Counted from the stretch's first letter, positions 1-10,098 are shown. The stretch: DNA of 64,000 nt from Mixta mediterraneensis (GCF_014946725.1 NZ_JACFXY010000003.1:1-64000), one strand, 5' to 3'. Translations and numbers: made by a program. Notes: generated from the letters alone by a model not told the origin.

Positions 1-127
1 GTGTAAAACACTAATCTCCACTCTGGTCTCCAATGTCATCATTGGCAGTGCCTTAAAACTGCCATTTTTACCCTAGGTGGGTCAGATTTACATCGGCAGG
101 TGGGCCAGTTTTACATCGGTAGCGACA
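1..127. mobile_element. End of an insertion sequence (IS21-like), rest outside window
   Basis: The first ~127 bases are foreign to the gene that follows: the iolA reading frame becomes recognisable only at about 128. The segment ends with two near-identical 22-bp direct repeats at 76-97 and 99-120 (19 of 22 identical, core TTTACATCGG) and then ...AGCGACA. Multiple short terminal repeats and a terminal CA are typical of IS21-family ends; that family assignment is an inference from this pattern only. No transposase gene is inside the window, and the target duplication cannot be checked because the other end is missing. Confidence 0.5.
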
Positions 128-829
128 ATTATGGGCGGCGCATTTGGTTCAGCGGGCGAGCGTTGTATGGCGCTGCCAGTGGTCGTCGCGGTTGGCGATG
201 ATACGGCAGACAAGCTGATTGCACGTCTGACGCCGCTGGTGAAAGCGCTGCGCGTTGGCCCTGGCATCAACAAAGGCGCGGAAGAAAATGAGATGGGGCC
301 GGTAGTTTCTGCGGCGCATCAGAAAAAAGTGCTTGGCTACATTGATAAAGGCGAGCAGGAAGGGGCGAAGCTGGTGGTTGATGGCCGAAATTTCCAGGTC
401 GCAGGCCATGCAGAAGGATACTACGTTGGCGGTACACTCTTTGATAACGTGACGTCCGACATGGTGATCTGGCGTGAAGAAATCTTTGGACCGGTGCTGA
501 GCATTATGCGTGCACCGGACTACGACAGCGCTTTAAAGCTGGTTAACAGCCACGAATTTGGCAATGGTAGCGCCATCTTTACCAGCAACGGTAACACCGC
601 GCGTGAATTTGTACAGAACGTTGAAGCCGGTATGGTTGGCGTTAACGTACCGGTTCCGGTGCCCATGGCCTTCCACAGCTTCGGCGGCTGGAAGCGTTCA
701 GTGTTCGGTGCGTTGAATGTGCATGGACCAGACGGTGTACGCTTCTATACCCGTATGAAAACTGCTACCGCCCGTTGGCTGAGTGGTCAGCAAACGGTGT
801 CTGAATTCAGCATGCCGACGCTGGGTTAA
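77..829 (+). pseudogene. iolA: iolA/mmsA fragment: methylmalonate-semialdehyde dehydrogenase, C-terminal half
   Basis: C-terminal half of the CoA-acylating (methyl)malonate-semialdehyde dehydrogenase that converts malonate semialdehyde to acetyl-CoA at the end of myo-inositol breakdown. Family proteins have ~500 residues; here about 234 native residues remain, starting near TIMGGAFG at 128. The catalytic cysteine motif (GERCMA) is kept, but the N-terminal NAD-binding half is gone, replaced by the IS end, through which the frame stays open back to a GTG at 77. The fragment should be inactive. It is followed after 23 bases by iolB, so the insertion probably also separates iolB from its native promoter. 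The intact half could lie beyond the IS, outside the window. Confidence 0.85.
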
Positions 830-852
830 TTCACCAAAACAGGAGATTTGGG

Positions 853-1671
853 ATGTCTTTACTTTCGAAAGCACAACAGCCGGACAGCCAGGGGCGTATT
901 CAAAATATTACCCCGGAAAGTGCAGGCTGGCGTTATGCAGGCTTTGACGCCTATCTGCTGAAAAAGGGAGAAACCCTGCGTCTGAGCAGCGGTGATAAAG
1001 AACTTTGCCTGGTATTAATTGCGGGACTGGCATCGGTGAAAACCCGCCATGCTGAATTTCCCGGCATCGGCAAACGCATGTCACCGTTTGAGCGCGTTCC
1101 GCCCTATTCAGTCTATGTGCCTCATGACGACGACGTTGAAATAAAGGCTGACAGCGATTTGGAGCTGGCCGTCTGTATTGCGCCGGGTCAGGGAAATCTA
1201 CCCGCTCGTCTGATTGCGCCAGAGGATGTTGGTGTTGAGAAGCGTGGTAAAGGCCGCAATAAGCGTTTGGTGCATAACATCCTGCCGGATGACAAACCGG
1301 CGGACAGCTTACTGGTGGTAGAAGTGTATACCGATGAGGGTGATACCAGCTCTTATCCCAGCCATAAGCACGATCAGGAAAACAGCGAAAACGAAACCTA
1401 TCTGGAAGAGACTTATTACCACCGTTTCGATCCGGAGCCGGGTTTCGCCATGCAGCGTGTTTATACTGACGATCGCACGTTTGATGAATGCATGGCGCCG
1501 TACAATCGTGATGTGGTGACGGTGCCGCGTGGCTATCATCCGGTGGCGACCATTGCCGGTTATAACAACTATTACCTGAATGTGATGGCTGGTCCGGTAC
1601 GTTTGTGGAAATTTACCTGGGAAAAAGATCACGCCTGGGTCAATAGCGATAATTATCCGCGCAGTCAATAA
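853..1671 (+). CDS. iolB: 5-deoxy-glucuronate isomerase IolB
   Basis: 272-residue cupin-type isomerase that converts 5-deoxy-D-glucuronate to 2-deoxy-5-keto-D-gluconate, the fourth step of cytosolic myo-inositol catabolism. Length and the central metal-binding stretch SYPSHKHDQ...NETYLEETYYH match the family. The ATG follows a clear AGGAGA ribosome binding site at 841-846. It lies directly downstream of the iolA fragment on the same strand and converges on iolR. The reading frame is intact; expression may depend on outward transcription from the upstream IS or a promoter I cannot see. Confidence 0.95.
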   Translation: MSLLSKAQQPDSQGRIQNITPESAGWRYAGFDAYLLKKGETLRLSSGDKELCLVLIAGLASVKTRHAEFPGIGKRMSPFERVPPYSVYVPHDDDVEIKADSDLELAVCIAPGQGNLPARLIAPEDVGVEKRGKGRNKRLVHNILPDDKPADSLLVVEVYTDEGDTSSYPSHKHDQENSENETYLEETYYHRFDPEPGFAMQRVYTDDRTFDECMAPYNRDVVTVPRGYHPVATIAGYNNYYLNVMAGPVRLWKFTWEKDHAWVNSDNYPRSQ

Positions 1672-1700
1672 GTGCGCAAAGCAGGAAGCGCGTAAAACAG

Positions 1701-1735
1701 TAAGGGCAGCCACAATGGCTGCCCTTATTGCTGTT
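1701..1735. terminator. Terminator hairpin between convergent iolB and iolR
   Basis: Perfect 12-bp stem TAAGGGCAGCCA (1701-1712) / TGGCTGCCCTTA (1716-1727) with a 3-base loop, just after the iolB stop. The T-run after it is weak (TTGCTGTTT). The remaining bases to 1924 hold no convincing gene. Confidence 0.7.
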
Positions 1736-1924
1736 TAAAGGATTAGTTCGGATTAGACAGGCGATCGTAAAGACGCAAAAACGCTATTCCCGGCAGCTCG
1801 CTTTGCGCCGCTTGTGGTGCGGGACGCTGTATGTTTGTGTCCCCCGAACTTCAGGTTTGCCCACAGTCAGAAAGACAGCAAAATGGCTGCTCTTCGGGTG
1901 AATCATCTGGTTAATCGCTGGGAA

Positions 1925-2767
1925 TTACTGGGTTTCCGCATTATTCAGGGCAAGCGAGACGGCCAGCGTCTGCGCCAGACACAAAGAGGCAACCTGAGAA
2001 CGGAAGCCGTCTACCTGTGCTTCACGTACCACGAAGCAGACATCGCTGAAGGCTGCCAGTGGACTGACCTGGCTATCTGTAATGGCGATCTGTTGCGCAC
2101 CACGTTTGGCCCCTAATTCGACCACCTCGACGGCTTCACGGGCGTAGGGCGAATAACTAATCGCAATGACCACATCTTTCGGATTCACCAGACTTAGCTG
2201 CTCGGTGAACATTCCACCAAGGCCATCAATCAGGAAGGCGCGGCGCTCCAGATGACGCAGGGCATAAACCAGATATGAGGCAACGCTGAACGAGCGGCGC
2301 AGTCCAATCACATAGATATTTTCTGCTTCGTTAAGCAGCTTTACCGCTTTATTTAACTGCTCCGGGTTCACCTGCATTGCCAGCTGTTGTAATGCCTGGC
2401 TGTTCACCATGGTGAACACATTAAGGATTTCTGCCGGGCTTTCCGGGGCGTTGGCGTTATCATCGGTCGAGGTCTGACGAAACAGACGCGCCCGCTCCGT
2501 ATAGTTAACCGTTTCCTCCATCAGGTGCTGACGGAAAACCTGTTTCATTTCATTGAAACCGCTAAAGCCAAACGCGTTGGCAAAGCGAATAAGCGTTGAT
2601 GGCGGGACATCGGCCTGTTGTGCAATAGAGGCCACAGTATCGAAAGCAATGCTGTTACTGTTATCAAGAATATAACGAGCGACCTGTTTTAGACGCTTGC
2701 TCAGCGTTTCATAGCGGCGACGAATATCGTCCTGTAGCAAGGAAAGTTGGGTTGGGTTATTGGTCAT
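1925..2767 (-). CDS. iolR: MurR/RpiR-family regulator of inositol genes (IolR)
   Basis: 280 residues with an N-terminal RpiR helix-turn-helix (about 10-80, with ...VASIAQQADVPPSTLIRFANAFGFSG...) and a C-terminal SIS sugar-phosphate-binding domain (about 125-255). RpiR-type IolR proteins of gamma-proteobacteria repress iol genes and are relieved by an inositol catabolite; assignment here rests on this architecture and the surrounding iol genes. It is the last gene of the leftward iolD-iolG-iolE-iolR set but sits 283 bases after iolE with its own palindrome (2865-2884), so it may be separately transcribed and self-regulated. Confidence 0.88.
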   Translation of the reverse strand: MTNNPTQLSLLQDDIRRRYETLSKRLKQVARYILDNSNSIAFDTVASIAQQADVPPSTLIRFANAFGFSGFNEMKQVFRQHLMEETVNYTERARLFRQTSTDDNANAPESPAEILNVFTMVNSQALQQLAMQVNPEQLNKAVKLLNEAENIYVIGLRRSFSVASYLVYALRHLERRAFLIDGLGGMFTEQLSLVNPKDVVIAISYSPYAREAVEVVELGAKRGAQQIAITDSQVSPLAAFSDVCFVVREAQVDGFRSQVASLCLAQTLAVSLALNNAETQ

Positions 2768-2864
2768 TATTTCTGCTCGTCTAATAAGAATAATGGCTGG
2801 ATAATGAGCGTTATAGTACCAGATGGATGGAAAATTTCATTTGTTTGCGCTGAATGAGAGCTTT

Positions 2865-2884
2865 ATTTCATGGGATTATGAAAT
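2865..2884. promoter_or_regulatory. Candidate IolR operator upstream of iolR
   Basis: Perfect inverted repeat ATTTCAT (2865-2871), 6-base spacer, ATGAAAT (2878-2884), about 100 bases before the iolR start. The same ATTTCA/TGAAAT half-sites recur in the iolD-iolC intergenic region, which supports a shared operator. A second inverted repeat at 2902-2930 (9-bp arms GGAGATGCC/GGCATCTCC) may terminate the iolE transcript but lacks a T-run. Confidence 0.45.
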
Positions 2885-3050
2885 GCCTCACAGAATGCAG
2901 GGGAGATGCCCAGCCAGAAAAGGCATCTCCAGTCTGTCAGCTTTCGGCTGTGAAAAACAGCGAGGGGAAATCATTCAGCTACTGTAGCTGGCCACCTCTT
3001 CTGTACCCGTTCTGCAAGAGAAATGCAGGTGTAAGCACGGCGCGTAGCCG

Positions 3051-3947
3051 TTAAATTCCGGCGTTATCGCGAATATATTTTCGCGCCTTAACTGCATACT
3101 CGAACGGATTAGCCAGTGCCGGATCTTGCTCGGCCTCAACCACCATCCAGCCTTTATAGCCGTAATCATCAAGGATTTTAAATACCGGTTTGAAATCAAT
3201 CACACCGTCGCCCGGCACGGTAAAAGTGCCTTTTTTCACGCCATCCAGGAATGAAAGTTTGTTTTGGCGCACCTCTGCAACCACTTCATCACGCACATCT
3301 TTCAGGTGAACGTGGAAAATACGCGGCAGATATTTTTCCAGTACCGCCAGCATTTTTTCCTGCGAACCTTCCGAGTAGTAAATGTGCCCGGTGTCGTACA
3401 GCAGACCGACACGTTCATCAGTCAGCGCCATGAAGCGATCAATCTCTTCAATGGTCTGAATACCGGTGCCCATGTGATGATGCAGCGTAACGCGCATGCC
3501 TTTTTCAGCAGCAATCTGCGCCAGTTCGTTGTAGCCTTCCGCTGTCAGGTGCCACTCTTCATCGGTGAAGATCGGTTTTTGTTCCAGTACTGCCAGCGTG
3601 GTGCCTTGAATACTCTTGCTCTGTTCAGAACAGCCAATCACACGAGCGCCCATCGCATGCAGAAAGTTCATGTGGTTCACGAATTCGTCGATGGTTTTGG
3701 CTTTATCACCGTTAGCAAAAAAGGTGCTGAACCAGGCGTTGCAAATCTCAACGCCGCGAATATCCAGCATCGGCTTTAAAATTGCCGGATCGCGCGGATA
3801 TTTGCTGCCAACTTCGCTACCGGTAAAACCGGCCAGCGCCATCTCACTGACCGTTTGCTGAAAGGTGTTTTCGCTGCCCAGATCCGGCATGTCGTCGTTG
3901 GTCCAGCCAATAGGGGCAATTGCCAGCTTCACGTTATCTTTGTTCAT
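3051..3947 (-). CDS. iolE: Myo-inosose-2 dehydratase IolE
   Basis: 298-residue TIM-barrel (xylose-isomerase-like) enzyme that dehydrates scyllo-inosose to 3D-trihydroxycyclohexane-1,2-dione, the second step of myo-inositol breakdown. The start at 3947 ([15 protein letters not shown]) is chosen over an upstream in-frame start at 3986 because AGGAAG lies just before it and the family begins with this [13 protein letters not shown] block. Conserved metal/substrate stretches [18 protein letters not shown] and HVHLKDVR are present. Located 54 bases after iolG in the same leftward set. Confidence 0.95.
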   Translation of the reverse strand: MNKDNVKLAIAPIGWTNDDMPDLGSENTFQQTVSEMALAGFTGSEVGSKYPRDPAILKPMLDIRGVEICNAWFSTFFANGDKAKTIDEFVNHMNFLHAMGARVIGCSEQSKSIQGTTLAVLEQKPIFTDEEWHLTAEGYNELAQIAAEKGMRVTLHHHMGTGIQTIEEIDRFMALTDERVGLLYDTGHIYYSEGSQEKMLAVLEKYLPRIFHVHLKDVRDEVVAEVRQNKLSFLDGVKKGTFTVPGDGVIDFKPVFKILDDYGYKGWMVVEAEQDPALANPFEYAVKARKYIRDNAGI

Positions 3948-4001
3948 TTTTTTACTTCCTGTGATAAGGGCGGCCAGGCCGCCCACAATGAAACGATCAG
4001 A

Positions 4002-5015
4002 TTATTTGTTATAGAACGTTGGGCGCGGCGGCATTTCTACCGGTTCGATCGCGCCACTGTTCTGCGCTTTCAGACAGGCATCGGCGGCAACGGAAGCGGC
4101 AAAACCATCCCAGGCTGAAGGCCCGGTTAATTCACCTGCTTTTACATCATTGATAAATGCCTGTAACTCAACGTCGTAGGCATCAATGAAACGATCTTTC
4201 CAGTCGACCAGAATCGCGTTCGATAATTTGGCCTCTTTGCGCATCTGCACCGATGACGGCTCTGGCAGCTTAGCGATCCCGGTTTCACCTACCACTTCAC
4301 ATTGAATGTCGTAGCCATAACTACAGTTAACAAAAATCTCTACATCAATGCGCACGCCTTTTTGCGTTTCAAACAGCACGACTTGTGGATCTTTTAGTCT
4401 GGCGTGTGACTTTGACGTCACACGTGGAAACACGACCTGTACGCTTTTATAGTCGTCATCGGTCAACCAACGCAGCACATCCAGCTCGTGGATCAGCGTG
4501 TTGGTGATGGCCATATCGGTGGTGTAGCTTTCTGGCACTGCCATATTGCGGTGCGCGCAGTGCAGCATCAGCGGCTCGCCAATTTCGCCGTCAGTAATGA
4601 CTTTTTTCAGTGCGCGATAGCCTGAATCGTAAGGGCGCATAAAGCCAACCTGCACCAGACGTTTACCATGTTTGATTTCGGCATCCACCACGCTACGGCA
4701 GCCTTCCGCACTCATCGCCAGCGGCTTTTCGCAGAAAACCGGTTTGCCGGCAGCAATCGCAGCAAGCGTAAATTGTTCATGGGTGGGATCCCAGGAGGTC
4801 ACCAGCACCGCCTCGACTTCCGGCGACTGAATCACCTGATAGCCATCCTGATAAACTTCCGCTTCAATGTTCAAACGTTGCAGCGCCGCGCGCGCTCCCT
4901 CGACATTGATGTCAGAAACGGCGACAACCTTAGCTCCCTGCAACACATTGTTGCAGCGACGAATGTGTTCCTGACCAATTGCACCTGTACCGATTACGCC
5001 AAGTTTCAAAGTCAT
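4002..5015 (-). CDS. iolG: Inositol 2-dehydrogenase IolG
   Basis: 337-residue Gfo/Idh/MocA-family NAD-dependent dehydrogenase oxidising myo-inositol to scyllo-inosose, the entry step of the pathway. An N-terminal Rossmann motif ([16 protein letters not shown], from about residue 5) and the family signature CEKPLAM (about 95) are visible. The start MTLKLGVIG at 5015 is preferred to one seven codons upstream because AGGTG sits eight bases before it. It lies 60 bases after iolD in the leftward set. No lesion is seen. Confidence 0.94.
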   Translation of the reverse strand: MTLKLGVIGTGAIGQEHIRRCNNVLQGAKVVAVSDINVEGARAALQRLNIEAEVYQDGYQVIQSPEVEAVLVTSWDPTHEQFTLAAIAAGKPVFCEKPLAMSAEGCRSVVDAEIKHGKRLVQVGFMRPYDSGYRALKKVITDGEIGEPLMLHCAHRNMAVPESYTTDMAITNTLIHELDVLRWLTDDDYKSVQVVFPRVTSKSHARLKDPQVVLFETQKGVRIDVEIFVNCSYGYDIQCEVVGETGIAKLPEPSSVQMRKEAKLSNAILVDWKDRFIDAYDVELQAFINDVKAGELTGPSAWDGFAASVAADACLKAQNSGAIEPVEMPPRPTFYNK

Positions 5016-5075
5016 AATTACACCTGTAGGGTTCATTCGGATAAGAAAAAAGGGGGCCGGAAGCCAGCCCTGAAA

Positions 5076-7013
5076 TTAATACTTACGAGCCTGTTCCAGA
5101 TGCGCGTTGAGGTCGTCAGCGACGCTTTGAGTCCGTTCTGAATCTGAGGTTTGTGCTACGCCTACGTGCCACCAACTGAAATATTTATGAATCATGGTTT
5201 TTGGCAAGACTTTAATGTCGATGAGCGTTGAAACGGTTTGTTCCTTTGCATCTTCCAGGGCTGCTTTCAGCTGATCCAGCGTCGTAACGCGATAGGTTTT
5301 GCAGCCGTAACCAGCGGCAATGGCGGCGAAATCTACCGGTACAAAGCCGCCATCCAGCTTGCCGCCTTCCGGGTTACGAAAACGGAATTCGGAGGTAAAG
5401 CTGTCCATGCCGTGTTCCATTTGCAGGTTGTTGATACAGCCATTCGTCATATTATCCAGCAGCACCACATTGATCTTGGCTCCCTCCTGAATGGAGGTAA
5501 CCAGCTCGGAATGCAGCATCATGAAGGAGCCATCGCCAACCAGCGCATAAACCTCACGCTGCGGCTGCGCCAGCTTGACGCCCAGAGCCGCGTTGACTTC
5601 ATACCCCATGCAGGAATAGCCATATTCGACGTGGTACGCGTTGTAGTCTTTGGTGCGCCACACACGTTGCAGATCGCCTGGCAAGCTACCCGCTGCTGCG
5701 ACTATCACCGCATCCTTTGGGAGCTGCTCGTTTAAGGTGCCTAGCACGCTGCTTTGCGTCAGCAGGGATTGCGTCAAACGATTAAATTCCGCAAATACGG
5801 CTTCGCGATCGATATGGTCGGCTATTTCCGGGATAAAGCCTTCGCTGTATTCCACCTGATAAACACGCTGTGTCTCTTTCAACAGCTTGCTTTGCGCTTG
5901 CTCAACCTGACTGCCCCAGTCATTGCTGTAGATTTGTGAAGCCAGTGCGGCGTCTAAGGCGGTTAAGCCTTCACGCGCATCGGCTAACAGCTGCACGCCA
6001 TCCAGCTTGTAGCTGTCAAAACTGCTGACATTGACGTTAAGAAAAGTGACGTCCGGATTCTGGAAAATCCATTTCGACGCTGTGGTGAAATCGGTATAGC
6101 GCGTGCCAATGCCAATCACTAAATCAGCTTCTTTTGCCAGCAGGTTGGCGGCCAGACAACCGGTTTCGCCGACACCACCCACGTTAAGCGGATGATCGGA
6201 TATAAGGGTGCCTTTACCGGCCTGAGTTTCAGCGAACGGAATCTGATAACGTTCAGCAAACTGGCGCAACGCTTCACCTGCTTCGGAGTATTTCACGCCT
6301 CCGCCGCAAATAATCATCGGTTTGCGTTTACGCACAATCAGCGCCAGCGCATCTTCCAACTGCGCTGCGGTTGGTAAACGACGATCCAGACGGTGAACGC
6401 GTTTCTGAAAGAAATATTCGGGGTAATCCCAGGCTTCGCCCTGCACATCCTGCGGCAGCGAAATCGTTACCGCACCGGTTTCAGCAGGGTCGGTCAATAC
6501 GCGCATCGCATTGATGCAGGCGGTCATAAGCTGTTCAGGACGGCTGACACGATCCCAGTATTTGCTGACAGCATGGAAGGCATCGTTGGTGCTAATGCTG
6601 AGATCGTGAGATTGCTCGATCTGCTGCAGCTCTGGATCCGGCTGACGGGTAGCGAACACGTCGCCCGGCAGCAGCAACAGTGGAATGCGGTTTGCGGTGG
6701 CGGTGGCAGCGGCGGTGATCATATTAGCCGCACCGGGTCCGACAGAAGACGTACAGGCAATAATCTGTCGACGCAGGGATTGTTTGGCAAAGCCGGTTGC
6801 GGCATGCGCCATGCCCTGTTCGTTACGGCCCTGATGCACCACCAGATCGCCACTGTCCTGCTCCAGCGCCTGTCCCAGGCCGAGAACGTTGCCATGTCCA
6901 AAAATCGCGAAAATGCCTTTTACGAATTTTGTTTCAACGCCATCAACGCTAATAAACTGATTATCAAGAAATTTAACCAGCGCCTGTGCAGTGGTCAGTC
7001 TGATCGTGCCCAT
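5076..7013 (-). CDS. iolD: 3D-(3,5/4)-trihydroxycyclohexane-1,2-dione acylhydrolase IolD
   Basis: 645-residue thiamine-diphosphate enzyme that opens the cyclohexane-dione ring to 5-deoxy-D-glucuronate. Three acetolactate-synthase-like domains are visible: N-terminal pyrimidine-binding ([13 protein letters not shown], active-site Glu region), central, and C-terminal ThDP-binding with the GDGSF...NN-type motif ([12 protein letters not shown]...DNMTNG). The start at 7013 ([13 protein letters not shown]) follows AAAGGAAG and matches the family N-terminus; an in-frame extension to 7139 is unlikely to be translated. First gene of the leftward operon, divergent from iolC. Confidence 0.94.
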   Translation of the reverse strand: MGTIRLTTAQALVKFLDNQFISVDGVETKFVKGIFAIFGHGNVLGLGQALEQDSGDLVVHQGRNEQGMAHAATGFAKQSLRRQIIACTSSVGPGAANMITAAATATANRIPLLLLPGDVFATRQPDPELQQIEQSHDLSISTNDAFHAVSKYWDRVSRPEQLMTACINAMRVLTDPAETGAVTISLPQDVQGEAWDYPEYFFQKRVHRLDRRLPTAAQLEDALALIVRKRKPMIICGGGVKYSEAGEALRQFAERYQIPFAETQAGKGTLISDHPLNVGGVGETGCLAANLLAKEADLVIGIGTRYTDFTTASKWIFQNPDVTFLNVNVSSFDSYKLDGVQLLADAREGLTALDAALASQIYSNDWGSQVEQAQSKLLKETQRVYQVEYSEGFIPEIADHIDREAVFAEFNRLTQSLLTQSSVLGTLNEQLPKDAVIVAAAGSLPGDLQRVWRTKDYNAYHVEYGYSCMGYEVNAALGVKLAQPQREVYALVGDGSFMMLHSELVTSIQEGAKINVVLLDNMTNGCINNLQMEHGMDSFTSEFRFRNPEGGKLDGGFVPVDFAAIAAGYGCKTYRVTTLDQLKAALEDAKEQTVSTLIDIKVLPKTMIHKYFSWWHVGVAQTSDSERTQSVADDLNAHLEQARKY

Positions 7014-7261
7014 ATGCTCTTCCTTTACATGCTGGTGGTATCTGTCTTCCGGTACGCCGCGATAAGCGAAGGCATACTTTGGAGAAGGTGACCGGAATAA
7101 TTGAAACGTGAGCCGATTATAAACAAATATATTTTTCATAAAATACGACTACAGAAGAAACATTTCATTTTGCGAGTGAGATCAAATTTACCGGGCTGGC
7201 AGGACGTTGGCGGATTTCTCACTAGTGTAAAGTGGAACGTGCGGAAGGCTTGTCAGTTATA

Positions 7262-7278
7262 TGAAAAAATCCATTTCA
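7262..7278. promoter_or_regulatory. Candidate IolR operator, iolD-iolC intergenic region
   Basis: TGAAA (7262-7266) and TTTCA (7274-7278) form an inverted repeat with a 7-base spacer. A further ATTTCAT half-site lies at 7162-7168. These sit in the 547-base gap between divergent iolD and iolC, which holds no gene I can support. Confidence 0.35.
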
Positions 7279-7417
7279 CTTTATCCGCTTCCGTTATTTA
7301 AAGGACTTTTCCTGCGATCTGTCTCACAACCCTGTAGTAGCAAGCTATAGCGTTGTTGACGGTTTATCCGGTTGATAGCTTCCAGAGTTTTACCTGGTTC
7401 ACAAAAATGCGATGGAT

Positions 7418-7450
7418 ATTTCATTTCATATTGAAATTGAAATTTTCATT
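7418..7450. promoter_or_regulatory. Dense IolR-type half-sites upstream of iolC
   Basis: Within 33 bases there are four alternating half-sites: ATTTCAT, then ATTTCA/TGAAAT as a perfect inverted pair with a 3-base spacer (7423-7437), then TGAAATT and ATTTTCAT. This is about 110 bases before the iolC start. The repetition and match to the iolR-proximal palindrome suggest cooperative repressor binding; the DNA-binding protein is inferred. Confidence 0.45.
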
Positions 7451-7560
7451 CCCCATACTTCAGTTATAACCAGTCAGACAACTTGAGATCCCGAAGCAAA
7501 GCGCGCGTCACCGGGCTTTTCGCCGACAGTGTTTGCTTATCACAGAAGGAAACCACAGGT

Positions 7561-9474
7561 ATGAGTACACAGCAGAAGCGGCTTGATGTGATTTGTATTG
7601 GACGCATCGCCGTTGATTTTTATGGCCAACAAATTGGCGCACGGCTGGAGGATACCACCTCTTTCGCCAAATATCTCGGCGGTTCTTCGGGGAACGTGGC
7701 GTATGGCACCGCGATTCAGGGGCTGAAATCCGCCATGCTGGCACGCGTGGGTGATGAGCATAACGGTCGCTTCTTGCGTGAGGAACTGCAGCGCGTGGGC
7801 TGTAATACCGACGGATTGATCACGGATGAGAAACGTCTCACCGGTATGGTGATCCTGGGGATTAAAGATGAAGAGACCTTTCCGCTGATTTTCTACCGTG
7901 ATAATTGCGCCGATATGGGGCTGGTGCCGGAAGACATCAACGAAGCGTTTATTACTTCTTCTCGTGCCGTGGCGGTGACCGGAACGCATCTGTCGCATCC
8001 GCAAACCCGTGAAGCGGTGCTGAAAGCGCTGGATATTGCAAAGCGCAACGGCCTGCGTACCGCGCTGGACATCGATTATCGCCCGGTTCTATGGGGGCTA
8101 ACTTCACTGGGTGACGGTGAAACGCGTTTTATTGAGTCGGCTCAGGTCACCCAGCAGTTACAGGAAGTGGTGCACTATTTTGATCTGATCGTCGGCACTG
8201 AAGAAGAGTTTCATATCGCCGGTGGCAGCACTGACACGCTGACCGCCTTGAAAAATGTACGGCAGGCCAGCCAGGCCACTCTGGTCTGTAAGCGTGGCCC
8301 GATGGGTTGTGTTGTTTTTGAAGGAAACATCCCGGATAGCTGGAAAGAGACCAGACTGCATACGGGCGTGCGGGTAGAAGTCTTGAATGTGCTGGGAGCA
8401 GGCGATGCCTTTATGTCGGGTCTGCTGCGCGGCTGGCTGAACGATGAAGGCTGGGAGCAGGCTTGTCGTTATGCCAATGCCTGCGGCGCGTTAGTTGTTT
8501 CTCGCCACGGTTGCGCGCCAGCCATGCCGACCAAAGCCGAGCTGGATGACTTTCTCAGCCGTGATAACGATGTGAAACGGCCCGATCTTGACAGCCGTCT
8601 GAATCACCTACATCGCGTCACTACGCGTAAACAGCAATGGCCAGAACTGAATGTTTTTGCTTTTGATCACCGGAAGCAGCTGGCCGATATGGCGCGTGAG
8701 GCTGGCGTGGATGAGAGCAAAATTCCACAGCTGAAAGTGCTGTTGCTGCGAGCGGCAGAAGAGGCGGCACAGGAAGCGGGTCTGGAGAACAAAAGCGGCA
8801 TTCTGGCAGACACCACTTATGGTCAGAAAGCGCTGAATGCTATCACCGGTAAAAACTGGTGGATTGGTCGCCCGATTGAGTTACCCAGCTCGCGACCACT
8901 GCGTCTGGAGCACGGTAACATCGGTTCGCAACTGATCGACTGGCCGGCTGAACACGTAGTGAAATGCCTGGCGTTTTATCATCCGCACGACAGCGCTGAA
9001 CTGCGTAAAGAACAGGATGATCTGCTCCTTGACGTGTGGAGAGGCTGTAATAAGAGCGGACATGAACTGTTACTGGAAGTGATTCTGCCCGAGAGTAACC
9101 CGGACCACAAAGAGTCTTACTATCTGGATATGCTCAGCCATTTCTATAGCATGGGGATCCAGCCAGACTGGTGGAAACTGCCTCCGATGTCAGCAGAAAC
9201 CTGGCAGGCAATCAGCGGCCTGATTGAACAGCAAGATCCGCATTGCCGTGGCATTCTGCTGCTGGGTCTGGATGCGCCGGAAGAGAAACTTAAAACCGGT
9301 TTTGCCGCCGCCGCACAAGCGCCGTGGGTGAAAGGTTTCGCAGTGGGCCGCACCATTTTTGGTCAGCCGTCACGTCAGTGGTTGCAAGGCGAGCTGGATG
9401 ATCAGGCGCTCATTGATGTGGTGAAAGGCAACTACCTGCGTCTCATTGAATACTGGCGTGCTGCGCGCGGATAA
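7561..9474 (+). CDS. iolC: Two-domain IolC: 5-dehydro-2-deoxygluconokinase fused to DUF2090 aldolase-like domain
   Basis: 637 residues in two parts. Residues ~1-330 are a PfkB-type kinase that phosphorylates 2-deoxy-5-keto-gluconate; signatures GGSSGNVAYG near the N-terminus and the catalytic NVLGAGDAFMSGLLRG are present. Residues ~345-637 are a DUF2090 domain with an aldolase-like barrel, thought in such fusions to supply the following cleavage to dihydroxyacetone phosphate and malonate semialdehyde. The start at 7561 (MSTQQKRLDVICIGR) follows AAGGAA; an in-frame extension to 7483 lacks family similarity. No separate iolJ is visible here, which fits the fusion doing both steps. Confidence 0.93.
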   Translation: MSTQQKRLDVICIGRIAVDFYGQQIGARLEDTTSFAKYLGGSSGNVAYGTAIQGLKSAMLARVGDEHNGRFLREELQRVGCNTDGLITDEKRLTGMVILGIKDEETFPLIFYRDNCADMGLVPEDINEAFITSSRAVAVTGTHLSHPQTREAVLKALDIAKRNGLRTALDIDYRPVLWGLTSLGDGETRFIESAQVTQQLQEVVHYFDLIVGTEEEFHIAGGSTDTLTALKNVRQASQATLVCKRGPMGCVVFEGNIPDSWKETRLHTGVRVEVLNVLGAGDAFMSGLLRGWLNDEGWEQACRYANACGALVVSRHGCAPAMPTKAELDDFLSRDNDVKRPDLDSRLNHLHRVTTRKQQWPELNVFAFDHRKQLADMAREAGVDESKIPQLKVLLLRAAEEAAQEAGLENKSGILADTTYGQKALNAITGKNWWIGRPIELPSSRPLRLEHGNIGSQLIDWPAEHVVKCLAFYHPHDSAELRKEQDDLLLDVWRGCNKSGHELLLEVILPESNPDHKESYYLDMLSHFYSMGIQPDWWKLPPMSAETWQAISGLIEQQDPHCRGILLLGLDAPEEKLKTGFAAAAQAPWVKGFAVGRTIFGQPSRQWLQGELDDQALIDVVKGNYLRLIEYWRAARG

Positions 9475-9477
9475 AGC

Positions 9478-9509
9478 GTGATTCGGGCGCCGTTGCGCGT
9501 CCGAATCAC
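9478..9509. terminator. Inverted repeat after iolC, convergent with dcrB
   Basis: GTGATTCGG (9478-9486) pairs with CCGAATCAC (9501-9509) right after the iolC stop; a second GC-rich inverted pair (GGCGGG/CCCGCC) follows before the dcrB stop at 9544. Probably a bidirectional terminator; no long T-run. Confidence 0.5.
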
Positions 9510-9543
9510 AAAGCCGTTCGGGCGGGCCGTAACCCGCCTTACC

Positions 9544-10098
9544 TCATTTCAACGTAATACTTTTTACGATGGTATCGGCATCGCTCTGTGCCTGCTGCTG
9601 ATTCTCACCCGGCAGCGTAATCTGCATCGTCACCAGTTTGCCGTCCACTTTCGCCAGAATCACTGACGACCAGGAGGTCTGGTTGTTTGCAGAAATCACC
9701 GTATCTAGTTGCTGCGCTGTCTGATCGTTCAGCGTAACGGATTTGTTTGATACCACCTGCAATTGTGGATCGCGGTTGCGTTGCTGCTGCTCCATGCGCT
9801 GCGAAAGCACATCCAGCCCGTCAGTGGTTGTGTCACCCGCAATCACGATAATCGCACGCGCGCCGCTTTCATCGGCATAGACATGCATGTTAGTGGTCTG
9901 ATTGCCCAACTTACCACTCTTATCAGACATGCCTGGCGGCAGCGAGAAGCTCAGCTTACCGTCCATCAGCGTGACGGTTTGACTGGATTGACTGGCGCTC
10001 ACACCATTGTCATTCGCCGCTTCGTCTTTTTTCTGATCGCAGGCGGCTAAGCCTAAAACCAGTAAACCAATCCCCGCATATTTCACTACGTTACGCAT
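9544..10098 (-). CDS. dcrB: DcrB-family periplasmic lipoprotein
   Basis: 184 residues with a lipoprotein signal: hydrophobic stretch and lipobox LGLAAC, cysteine at ~20. The body (LMDGKLSFSLPPGMSDKSGKLG..., SRDPQLQVV-like) follows E. coli DcrB closely along its length. DcrB is an inner-membrane-anchored lipoprotein needed by phages C1/C6 and linked to lipoprotein maturation and envelope homeostasis. It follows yhhQ after 117 bases on the same strand, as in E. coli. Confidence 0.93.
   Translation of the reverse strand: MRNVVKYAGIGLLVLGLAACDQKKDEAANDNGVSASQSSQTVTLMDGKLSFSLPPGMSDKSGKLGNQTTNMHVYADESGARAIIVIAGDTTTDGLDVLSQRMEQQQRNRDPQLQVVSNKSVTLNDQTAQQLDTVISANNQTSWSSVILAKVDGKLVTMQITLPGENQQQAQSDADTIVKSITLK

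Noticed and set aside
1743..1850. Minus-strand open stretch of about 35 residues ending LPGIAFLRLYDRLSNPN after the iolR stop
   Set aside because: Protein-like in look but no start codon or ribosome site, bounded by a stop at 1851, and no family recognised; could be a remnant but cannot be supported.
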